NCBI GenBank assembly: GCA_948470475.1
Contig: OX419347.1
Coordinates: 15,536,175-15,600,174 of the forward strand
Length of the DNA stretch: 64,000 nt
Direction of reading: 5' to 3'
DNA from: Galaxea fascicularis
Lineage: Eukaryota; Cnidaria; Anthozoa; Scleractinia; Euphylliidae
The notes under the pieces are model-generated. The model did no database searches. It saw only the letters and a program-made list of their open reading frames with translations, and was not told the origin of the DNA. Below are positions 12,385-24,200 of this stretch, piece by piece (the stretch's first letter is position 1; every line of letters starts with the position of its first letter). Position numbers and translations under genes: made by a program.

Positions 12385-12974
12385 GGTGATTACCCAATCA
12401 GAATGCAGACATTTGCTAAAACAGGGACCTCAAGTAATTTTTCTAGTGGTGTGCAACATGTCAAAAATCAAGCATTCATGCAAACAATGGCACTTGAAAA
12501 ATAAGAAAAATTACAAAAGAATTAAGAACTAAGACGGCTTCACATAACCATCAGACCATCTTTCATAGTAGGATGTTGGACTGGGCCAAAAGGGATTGGC
12601 AGGTTTGTTTGTAAATCAGGAAAAGGTACAAATGGATAAACTCACTCAGGGAATGAATACCAATGCTTAAGCTTTTAAATGACTAGCTGAAGGTGAAAAC
12701 CAAACATGTTTATAATTTCTTTCAAAGTATGTAGGGGCTTATTTCATGACCACCTTGTCATACTTTAGTTTGACACCACTCTGAGAAGCCAATCCAGTGG
12801 CTTTGTACATTTGCAGAAGCTAACTGATTATCCCGTTTTGCTGTTCAAACGTTCACCAAGACGCATCAAAATATTATATTCTTGATTTAAATATCAATAT
12901 ACATTGCAAGATTTAATTTTTGCCTAGTTTTAACCTTCGAAAATCGACGGATCGAAAGCTCACAACACAGGAAT

Positions 12975-13069
12975 ATGATTGGTTCAAGTAATTATCCAAT
13001 GGAAATACAGATGGCTTTCCGTTTACGTCCGCATTGTGTTTCCTGTTACGTCCGCATTGGCATTATAAG
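12975..13069 (+). promoter_or_regulatory. Histone H4 promoter elements
   Basis: From left to right: ATTGG (about 12978), CCAAT (about 12996), two direct copies of TTACGTCCGCATTG (13023-13036 and 13046-13059) and a TATA-like TATAAG (13064-13069) about 98 bases before the ATG. The twin GTCCGCA motifs resemble the GGTCCG core of H4-specific site II elements; that match is inference. Confidence 0.6.
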
Positions 13070-13136
13070 TCCGCCAAATAACTTGTCGATTCTTATCATC
13101 GAATTCATCATCTAACTTTCTATAAAGTTATTGTAG

Positions 13137-13478
<342 letters not shown>

Positions 13479-13506
13479 ACTGAGTCCCTCTACACACGAA
13501 ACAAAC

Positions 13507-13522
13507 GGCTCCTTTAGGAGCC
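13507..13522 (+). terminator. Histone 3' stem-loop of H4
   Basis: GGCTCCTTTAGGAGCC, a 6-bp stem with a TTTA loop, identical in sequence to those of H1 and H3 in this window. It is bound by SLBP in replication-dependent histone mRNA processing. A purine-rich GAGAAAG at about 13531 is a candidate histone downstream element. Confidence 0.95.
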
Positions 13523-14127
13523 ACTAAATCTGAGAAAGTTGATAGCCAATACTTTTGTGTCTGTTATTTCTTTCTCGTGGCTCGGTACCAACGGTATATC
13601 TAAATTATGAGCTCGAACTATTCGCTTAGGACTTCTACTTTGCCTGCAGCCGTGGCTGTAATTTCTACAAAAGCCAGTGCATCACGCAAGTCTGCACGGT
13701 ACGAAGCAAAGGGACAAAAAGCTTCTATGTGTAAAATGTTTTTATTGTTTTGTTCAACAAATCGTATGTTTTGAACGAAGTTTTTCTAATAAAGTGCAAA
13801 CACTCTCCCGTTTTAACTGCTGTTCAGTCGACACTTTGCTTGTATGTGATCTCTTGAGACTTGTTTCATTTCCCTGCAAACAAACTTGTGAAGTGTGAAA
13901 CTGTTAGAAACCTGATTTTATTCAACCGAAGAGGAAGTAACATGACGGACAAAAAGAACGGTTTGTCAAAAACTCAATTTTTTGTATTAAAGGATTATGG
14001 CAACACTTTTAACCTTTTTTTTTTTGCAAACAAATTATTATTTCAAGATTGACCACTCGTGATACTTCTCCTTCAGTGAGTTGTCAACTTATGTTAGATT
14101 TTACTCGATGTCTAGACACATTGACTT

Positions 14128-14323
14128 AAGGCCCTGGCAAATGAGGACACATTGTTGCTCATGATTGTTTCCATGCTGTGCAAACTGGGAAACTTTTATT
14201 GCGGACACAAAATGTTTCTGAACAAAATCAAAAACATTTTTTGTCTGCAACAAATGTTGTGCGCATGGGCAACCAGGGAAACATTTGTGAAAGCAACAAT
14301 GTCTCCTTGTTTGCCAGGGCCTT
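14128..14323. mobile_element. 196-bp MITE with AAGGCCCTGG ends
   Basis: Inverted ends are AAGGCCCTGGCAAATGAGG and CCTTGTTTGCCAGGGCCTT, with further pairing ACATTGTTGC / GCAACAATGT. The interior repeats the motif CAAAATGTTT / AAACATTTGT. No target duplication could be fixed with confidence. Confidence 0.75.
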
Positions 14324-14549
14324 TATACTATGCCATAGAAAAATACTGCCAATCAGAATGCAGGAAAGTCACTGTATTTACGGGTATTCCACCATACCTT
14401 TATGTCGATCAGTGCAATTCAACAGTATCACACCCAAACCTTCCCATAGTGCACTGCATCAATAATTGTGTAATGCCACATTTTCTATGACATGGCATAA
14501 AGTAGCTGTGCAAGGCTTTCTTGTCGTATACTATAGAATATCCCACTTT

Positions 14550-14615
14550 CACTTGTATTTTCTTTGCATACACACTCGCCTAAAGGCTTGTGTGTATATG
14601 TAGAAAATACAAGTG
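14550..14615. repeat. Short hairpin (foldback remnant)
   Basis: The arms ACTTGTATTTTCTTTGCATA and TATATGTAGAAAATACAAGT pair around a short CTCGCCTAAAGG loop. It may be the tip of an older foldback element whose flanks have decayed. Confidence 0.5.
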
Positions 14616-15104
14616 ACTTGCGGGCCGGTCCATGGTATACCACTTGAAATAACTAGTATAATTTATATTGAATACCAAAAAAAACTGCACCTGTAGATAA
14701 AATTCACCATCTAGCATATATTGCATTATTACAAACCAACAGAACCAAGTTAAAGATTAATAGGGGAAGATGTTAGAAGATCGTATTTTAATTATGCATA
14801 TATCTTGTATATAACTAAATTTGAGTTAATTAGATTACAATAGCACAACCCCACAATCTGCCAAGCTTTAATTACCATCATGCTAAAATAAAGGCTATTT
14901 GTCTGTCTCTGTTTGAGTTCTCTAGTTTTACCTCAGCAGAACAACTTGGGCATGATTGATGTTAAAGTTTGACTTCCCATTTAAAATTCAAAACTCAGTA
15001 CTAAGAACCAAGCTGTTTGTAAGAGTGCCACTTGAGTAATCAATGTGCAAGGTTTGATGAAGTGGTCTGCCACAAGGGGATGACACCTGAATGGGTTGTC
15101 TAGT

Positions 15105-15146
15105 ACCGGTAAGTACTGGTAAGTACCGGTAAGTACCGGTAAGTAA
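15105..15146. repeat. 10-bp tandem repeat with GTAAGTACCG unit
   Basis: About four units of TACCGGTAAG, one with a C/T change (TACTGGTAAG), starting 60 bases past the ZRANB2 stop. It therefore lies in the presumed ZRANB2 3' UTR. Confidence 0.8.
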
Positions 15147-15206
15147 CTTCCTCAAAAGCTGTCTTCTTCTCCACTTACTTGACCTACGCAAGCAGCTACT
15201 CCTGCT

Positions 15207-18200
15207 TCAGTGAGATCGAGACCTCGATCTTGAACGGGACCTTTTGCTGTGGAAAAAAAAGAAGTGAAGGAAAAATGAAATCTTGAGACCAGAGAAATGT
15301 GCCTCTAATGTCTGTCTGCCCAACCAAGAAACAAAAAACATGCTTACCCGGCCTACTTCATATTGTATTATGAAGAAACCATGGTAAGCTATAGAATCAA
15401 TTTCATTCCAAAACAGGACACAAATGCTAATTGTTGGCAAGACTGAATGCTTCATGGGAGACAGTTTAAAGCGCCAGGGCCAAAAAGACTGATAAAGTTA
15501 CAAGAAAAAGTAATTTCTTTGTAGCAGTGGGGAATGACATGCAAAGAGGAACAAAGCTCAAGGATTGGCATCAGGAATGTGTTGGACCCTGATGCCATCA
15601 TATCGCAAAAACCAAACCTCCTTTCCCTTGGACTGTCTCTACTTGATCGTTTGGGAGATCTTGATTGTGAACGTGACCCAGACTTTGATGGGGATCTGGA
15701 TTTAGAACTGGAGCTCTTTGAACGAGATCTTGAATGACTACGCGAGCGTGAAGAACGGCTCCTTGAACGAGACGAAGACGACGACGATGATGAACTACTT
15801 TCACTGCGCCGCTTTTTCTTACTGGGAGGGGAACCAGACTCCGATCTTGAACGGCTAAAAACAGACAAAGTCAAGAAAAAATAGCAATTATTTATTGATT
15901 TAGGGACAAAAATAACCCCCCTCCCTCCACCTTACATGAAAATACTGCCTGGTACAAACTCCTTATGAGAAGGAGAACAGTTTTGCATTGCGTAGGCCTC
16001 TAAAAAATATTAACCTTGAATACAGATGTATTGTGTAACCAACGGTGCTTCAGAGTAGAGAGAGTTAATCATGGAAGCAAACACCAAAGCGGTAGCAACT
16101 CTTTCCAGATGTTTTGCCAGCTTTTCCTTGATTCAGAGTTGCTGACTCACTGTCATGAATCTTCAATCACTCCTATCATAAGGGTTTGTCAGGGGGCCAG
16201 AATTCTCTGTCTACTCAAAAAGGAGGTTCACTTAAAAGAGAGTGAACAGTGAAGTGGGTCTGACTTTTAAGGTCGATGTATCTAAGATAATTAATGATGG
16301 TACTGGTGTAATGTGCCTGTGAGAATGATGATATGTTAGTTGCTTGGCAATGGGCAAAACGACTTGTAACTGAAAAGAAATCAGAGTCAAAGGCAAGAAA
16401 TTGGACCTTGAACCTCTGTAACACACAGGGGTTCCTGTAGCTCAGTGGTTGGAGCATCTGAGGTCGTAGGTTCAATTCCTGTCTGGGACTCTGATTTCTT
16501 TTCAGTTATCCTTTTGCCCATTGCCAAGCAACTAGTATATCATGTATCTAAGATCTCCAACAAATTAGATTTTGCCAATGATCGTGGGAAAAATGGATCA
16601 CACAAAGAGAGAGTTAACCACACCAAGTTTTTTAGTCCAGAAAAGGCAACTATCCATACCTACACAAGAATAAGGCAATGGCAAGAAACACTGTATGGCA
16701 TGTATCAAATCTACCACACTGCTATTATTACTGTAATAGTTGTTAAAAATCAATGTTTATATTTTTGGTGATGGTATATACTGTTGATTGCATAACAATT
16801 ATTATTATTATTATTGAGCCAAGTCAGGTATTCAAAGAATTCAAGTTGATAACCTGTTCCAAATCTTTTCACAGAAATTAACTCTATTTATTCTTGTCCA
16901 CATAATGACTTTGTTTTGCCTAATCAATCCACTATTATGAGGATGCCCGCCTTGTCAAAGCTGTGTTTTCTTTCTTTTGCCACAAATAATTATTAAGAAA
17001 TTATTTTGATTCCCAATAGCACATTTCAAACTTTAAAAGGTATTATAGCCACAAAACATGGCAGAGTGCCTGCCCCCACCTGAATGGTGAAGGATTGGTG
17101 GGGCAGACAGGGGGAGAAGATTACCGGCCCTTGTCCTTGTTTTCGGTGTCTGAGTCATCAAGATCGTACTTGGACAGGTCACCATCTTCATCGTCATCAT
17201 CATCCTATGGTGATAAGATATAAAAAGATTTGAGAAACTGTAGCCTGGGAACCAACAATTTTATATCCTAAAGGCAGGCATTAGCTAATGGTATCTGAAA
17301 AGCAATAAGAGATGCAAACCATAATTCCCTGTAAGGATGAATTTCCTTGGAGTTAGAGGAGAGGGGTGAGATGATCTGTTAGTTGTAGAAGTTTACTTCC
17401 AAAGGAACATGGTTACTTTTGTGAAACTTGGAACACTATATGGACCCAAACTTTATGACAGGCTTGGGTATACACCTTGACATAAGCTCAAAAATGTGTT
17501 CACTCTGATTGGTTGAGGAAGGGGTAACAAATCAACAATTTACACCAGAGTGGAACATTCCTGGCTCCAGTTGTTCAAAGCCTGGATAGCGCTATCCACT
17601 GGATAAATTTCTATCCAGTGGATAGTGTAATTAGCTTTCCAACACTTATCCGCTGGATAGTGATTTATCCGGTGGATAGCGCTATCCAACGTTTGAACAA
17701 CCAGGGCCTGATGTTTAGGTTATGAGGTCCCAAGATCACTGAAAGCTGCTGGAAGTCCCTCCATCCAGCTTGAGACAAAACAAGCTTGAACACATGAACA
17801 CAAGCTGATGCAGTGTAACACACAGAGATGCACCTACATGCAAACGCTCACCAAACAGTGTGACAAGCAAACAAAAGTTTTAAACTTTTAATTACTTTCA
17901 TCTCTGCTTGGGGCTTAATAGTGATGTTAATAAGTACCTCATCACCCAGGTTATATTTTGATAGGTCGCCTCCTTCATCATCATCATCCTCATCACTGTA
18001 AGCCTCTTCCTCTGGTTCAACAGTGGTCACTTTCTGTCAATAATATTAAAGAGTAAGGCAAAATGATTAACCCTCAACAATCACATTCTCCTTACTTCTC
18101 TCCCTATATTCTGTATATTTATAGTAAAGAGAAATTAGATCCTGGTCACCTTAAGAGGTTAAAGTTGTAATAGCGACCATGATCTGTTTTCTCCTTACCA

Positions 18201-21200
18201 TACCTGCACCTTCTCAAACCTATAACTTATGAGAAGACAGGAAATCGTATAAATAACTAGTTACAAAATGTCATGATTTTTGAACAAAAACTCCCAACTA
18301 GTGGCATAAGTAAAGTATGAAGAACGTTGTGGAGAAAATGCATGTTGATATAGAAGCTTGATAAGAGTTTCACCTCACCTGTTCAGGGACTGGTTGCTGA
18401 ACTCCATGCTTTGATTTTTTTCTTCTTCCAAACTATAAATACAATGAAAAACAAATAATTACTAAGAAATGAACATTCTAATATTAATTGATTAACTAAT
18501 TTAAAAAATATATTTTGCATTACACTATGAAAGTAGAGTTCCCAGGGATACAAACTTAAGAAACAATGCAAAGCAACAACAACATGTGTCCTCTATTTTC
18601 TCTCATTTCTGCCTTCTGTCTTCTAAACATGTGTTGCTTAACGACCCAGTATAGAGTTCTAAAGTGTGACATCACAAAAAATTAAATCTGTGAAATTATG
18701 GTATTGGGCGCCATTTTTGAATGGAGTATCCTTAAAAAAGGGTCCTTGCCAAAAATTAGCTCTAAATTGTAATTCCCAGCCGAAATATAAAGGATTGAAA
18801 TTTGATACTGCCCCATATAAATCTCTCTAATTTTGAGTCAGTTCTAAACTGAAGGAACTGAAATAAATTTTGAAGGGTTTGTATGGGATGCCATCAAACT
18901 TTGATCCCTTATATCTCTACTGGGAATTGCAATTTGGAGCTAATTTTTGGGACGAGGGCGTCTTTCAGGATGCTCTATAAGAATATGGCATCATATCCCA
19001 TAATTTCAAAAATTTTATTTTTGTGACGTCATCACTTTAGAACTCTATTGCCGATTATGCTTCACACACTTTTGCCTATTATTTTCAAGTGTGCAGTGTG
19101 TAATGGGCTATACAGGTTCTTTAAACCACCATCCTCTACCCAGTAGAATATCAATCAAAAGAAGAGAGACAGACAATAACAATATTAAACAAAATTTCTT
19201 TCAATTTCTTTTAATCAGAAGTTATTTTTCTGGTTTTTAAAATATCTACGGCTAGAAAAAAGAAATTCTTGCCCATAGCTGTTAAGAGCCACTTTGTGAA
19301 GCACAGCCCAAAGTGAAATACAGCTCAGCTCAATGGAGAATCCCACACGGGCCAGTTACACTAACTATAACTATTGGCCATTCTGAAATCCAAAAGGGAA
19401 CTTGGGCGAGATTCAAATTTTGAAGTAATTGATAAATTGACACCATCACATGAAAGATAACATTGAGATTGGTCGTTTGACCAAGTTATGGACCTTGAAA
19501 CATAGCTCAATCTCCATACAAACCTCTCTAATTTTAAGGCTGTCCCTTTTGAATTTCGGAACAGCCAATACAGTAAGCATGTGTACACAGTTTTGAAACC
19601 GTACCTCATCAAACTCGTCATCAGAATCACCTCGTCTAATGTATTCAACTCCTTCACGTTCATTGAATCCGCCTCCATAACCTTAAATACAAATGTTTGG
19701 TTCCAGACAATATCCATACCTCCCCTCCCCCAGGGAAAGATATTTGGTTTGCACCCTCCTATCCCCCTGGAAATTCCAATTTGACTCGATACTTGTCCCC
19801 CTCCCCCCACAAATTTCCACTGACTGTGAAGGAGGTATGGACATTTTCCAGAGAATGTATAATGATTGTCAAATCACTTACTATTGTGAGGCAATAAACC
19901 CCTACTCTAAATACATCACATAAAAGTTTTTCAGGTTTAAAACCATGGGAACTCCTTGTGTTAAACCATAAAACTAATAATAGACTTCATTTCAAATGTG
20001 ATCACTGCCTACAGGCCAAACTTCAGTTGATTTAGCCAAGCAATTTAAGTTTTTCTTGGATTTTCATACAACAGTTAAATACACAATATCATGTTTTATA
20101 CAATGGATGGTGTAGTTTGTGATTAAAGCCGATGCATGAATGACATTGTGAGCTAAAGAAAGTTAAGAAAAACATGTATAAAACAAATGTATTTTATTTG
20201 GTGGTGGCAGCACAGGCATGTACTCTTTATAATGCACAAAGAACATTAAAACATGGAGAGACAATCAGTCACACTATTTGTCTGTCGCTTGTACCATACT
20301 TCAATGTTCTTACCATAGTTTGACGTCATCTTTGTGTTATCAAAGTACATAAGCATAGCCAAATGGAGGATTACAACAGACTGGATTTCTCACCTGTCCT
20401 CTGCTCAACTTTAGCAAATTTAGGATGGCCACACATATTACAGTCATTCCTGCGAGCCCAGTTAACGTTGCCACACCTATAAGAGAAACAAACCAACAAT
20501 TACTGGCAAGGAACATGTATGTGCTTACCAAACATCTAGCATGTCAAAGCTGTGTCATCAAGGGTCAGAGGCCAGAAATTTTGAGTCAGAGGTCAGACAT
20601 TTTGAGACATTCTGATAGAAAATCAGTGTACTAGCTCTAGCACCATAGTTGGAATCCCTAGCTAGACTTTACAGATGCACCCTACTTTAAAAATTAATGA
20701 CAGCCCTAATCTTATCAGACATATACACTAACACAATATAATAGATTTTTAACTGGAAGGTTCTGATTGAAAAAATAGTTCAATAAACTTGGTGAAGGCT
20801 TGGTCCTGTAGTTATTAAAAAAACACCACAATTTTCATAATCAGACCATCAGAGGTTGACTTCCTTAAAGCTGGCCTCTGCATTGTCATGTTGCAAGCCT
20901 AGAAAGAAGTATTCATGAAGAGCAACAAAACCGGTACTATCAGTTACTCTAGCCCACATAAATTGGGTATTACTGTGCCAATCTGGGTTACCTGTGCTCC
21001 AAAAATGTTAACATTCAATAGAGAATTCAGTAAAGAAATAAAAATGTGTCAAGCACATTGTTGAGTTATACAACCATGTAGGAAGTTTTTGGAACAAAGT
21101 CACTAGCCACAGGGGAGTGCTTTGTGCACTTCTCAACATCTAAAATTATTCAACATTTTTATAATATTGTTTTCAATAAACACAGGTAGAAGCTTGATAC

Positions 21201-24200
21201 ATACTTTGAACACATCCAGTCCTCAGCACTGAATAGTCCTTTGCTTTTTGCCGCAGCCTGCTTTCCTATTTCGGCTCCAGTGAACTTGATTGAATCGCTG
21301 CTTGCCTTGTCTGTTGGAAAACAGTAGAGTCATGTAAAACACAAGATACACAGTTTAGCCATCCCTATTGTCTCAAGTGTTTTCTCAAGGGCTTGTGGAA
21401 AGGAAAGAGGAAAAAGAGCTAAAAGAGGAACTAGGAGAAAAGAGTGGAGGAGTAATCCAGAAGTAGTAAAAAAGGAAACCCCTTTACATCTCTAGCTAAT
21501 GAGTGTGTCAGTGTGCCTTTTCTCTTGTCAGTGGAGCATGGGAGACAACAACTCACTGGACTGTTAGTTCCTGCAATGTACTGGTAAACAAGGTGGCCTT
21601 TTTTCTCGGGATAGTTTGTTGGTTTATCCCTCAGCTACCATCTGACAGATATATACAGTTCAACAGGGGTTTCAATAAAATTTGAAGTAATCAGGTGGTA
21701 AGAGAAAAGTAACCGACTTTACTAACTACTTAATAACCGAGAGTGAGGTCGTTACGGGAAAATCTCAAACTGAGGCCTTGCCGTATTGACCGAGCGATAG
21801 CGAGGTCAATACAGCTACGCCGAGGTTTGAGATTTTCCCGTAACAACCGAACGGTCGAGGTTATTAAGTTGTTTATTATATGGCTAACATAACGGTTCTA
21901 AAGGGAAAAAATTAGTTCAAGCACAAGGAGTCATCGCTTCACGGTAATCTATTCATTAATTTTTTCCAAACTCAGGTCAAACGTTTCACTAACAGTTTAC
22001 CTGGTGGTGTTTTCAGTTTTTTGCTCTAGAGGCACCAATTTTCAATTTAAATAAAACAAATGTGGCCTTTGGATGACTTTTTGTTGTTTTTGTTCCTAAT
22101 TTGCATCATCCGTAATCGGCCCGTGGGCATTACGGGAGAATAATGCCCTAGTGCTTCTCTTCGCTTAGCCAATCAGAGCACGCGTTATATCCTATACAAA
22201 CACTAGCCATATAATAATTTAATTTAATACAAAGAATCTTTCTTTAATTAGTTAAATTTAGGGGGAAAAGTAGCTGACTTCTGTAAGCCAAGTAGCCGAC
22301 GCTTTTCGTCGGCCGTCTGTGCTTATTGAAAGCACTGGTTCAAATATATAATTTTCATATCTTCTCTCTGACCACTCACAGGTTTATTACATGTACCAAC
22401 CCACAAAATGACCAGCTCCTAGTTGGCTTGTTAGCTCAGTTGGTAGAGTAATAATAATATTCTGTATACAAATAAAATTCTCCATAAGATGAAAAAGAAA
22501 CAGCAACCAGATTGTCCTTATTGCCATGGCATTGATCAAACGCCACTCCATTTATTTGTGGAATGCTCAATTGCAAAATCTTTCTGGAATAAATTTACAG
22601 ATTGGTACAACGCTACATGTGGAGGAGACATTGCTTTGGAGCAAAACAAAATTATATATGGTGTTTTAAGAGACGCATCGTCTTGTTTAACTCTGAATCA
22701 CTTAATCATAATCGGAAAATATTTTCTTTACATTAACGGAGTACATGATGAAAAACGGCCCCAGTTCACAGATTTTGTAACCCTCGTTGGCGAAAAAATT
22801 GAATTAGAAAAATATATTGCGATTACGACAAACAAACTACCCTCTTTCACTAAAAAATGGTCCAATTTTCTAGGTAATTAATCATTAATTATATCAATTT
22901 GTAAGTAATTATATCGTAGTCTTAGTGTTGTATTGTAAGCAGTTTCGTATTTCTGCAAGTCTTTTTCTTGTTTTTTTTTGTTTTGTTTTTTTTAGCATCG
23001 TATTGTACAGTAGTGCATGTATAAGTAGTGTAAGTATAAGTAGTATAATTAGCTTAAAGGTTGGTGTAATATTAGTAGTGTAAGTAGTGTAAGTGTTGGA
23101 ATTGTAAATAAAGTTGGATTTAAAAAGAAAAAAAAAAAAAAAAAACCAGTATCGCAGAGGTCATGAGTCCGACTCCCATGCAAGCCTGAATTTTTTTCAG
23201 GCTTTATTTTCACTGCATATACTACCCAAGTGGTGTTCATAACTACGAAGATCACTTGCAACTTCATTCATTAATCTGCAGTTCAAATATATATGATTTT
23301 CATTATATTCTCTCTCACCCAGTCAGATGTAGAGAGGGCTAGATTGTAACACTAGGATTCATTTCTTTTGCAAAGAGCATGGCACTTCTTTATGCCCACC
23401 GTGACTTTTCCACATGAAGGGGAAGGGGAAGAAGCTAAGAGCGTAACTTCACTGTAAAATGACCTCATAATCTGAACTGGGAGAGATATTGAGGACACAG
23501 CCTGAATAATCTTATTTGAGAGTGGGGGTGGGGGGGGGGGTGGGAAAGGGGTAGGGCAGGGGAAAGTAAGGAGGGATTGGCTCAAAACAACAAGACTGCA
23601 CGATTTCAGATCTCCAGAGGATGGCATCAGTGGCACAAGCTTCTGCTTTTTCTACTGAATGATCTTATGCTAGCATAAGTTTCAAGGAGCTGATTTTGGA
23701 AGAAATAGTGGGGAAAGATTTCTGCATAACCCCATACATTAATTATACATGCATAACACCCGGCATAGTAAATCGAACCCAATCAAACTAAATTTCAATC
23801 GAACTCAATCGAACTCACCGAAAAGAAAAAAAATCAATCGAACCCAATCGAACGTTCGATTTTCGAACTCGTGATTTTTGTAAAACAGACGTTGAAAATA
23901 CATTACCAAATCTTAGAAGCTCGAGTTACTTCAGCCCTGAGTGTAGCGCACGTGTTTTTCGTAGAAGAAGAAATTCCGCAGAAATGGCTTCAGACGAGTT
24001 GTGGATCGTAAGCTTCAAATGTATGGTCAAAGGCTACCAGGAATGCCGCTTTGACGTCAAGGATGGCGAAGTTTTCAAGGTTTTAAAGAAAATAGGCGAG
24101 AAAGGCCTCTAACTGCCGTGGACAGTTTATAAATGGGGTTTCTGTTATTGAATAAATAGTAAAGAAAACGCAACAAAAATTTGCTTTGACGGGCTTGCTT

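Larger units (their letters stand above)
10968..12970. other. Intergenic region between membrane-protein gene and H4
   Basis: No coding exon seen on either strand. It holds two foldback elements (11278-11486 and 12297-12384); the remainder is unstructured AT-rich sequence. Confidence 0.6.
13560..15206. other. Intergenic region between H4 and ZRANB2
   Basis: No coding exon seen. It holds a MITE (14128-14323), a short hairpin (14550-14615), the 10-bp tandem repeat at 15105-15146 and the presumed 3' UTR of ZRANB2. Confidence 0.6.

Noticed and set aside
16432..16500. Possible tRNA gene (A and B boxes)
   Set aside because: The acceptor stem does not pair and the sequence continues into a body found elsewhere in the window in inverted form; it is a SINE. 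The same holds for 4650-4745, 22424-23240, 9680-9930 and 57115-57290.
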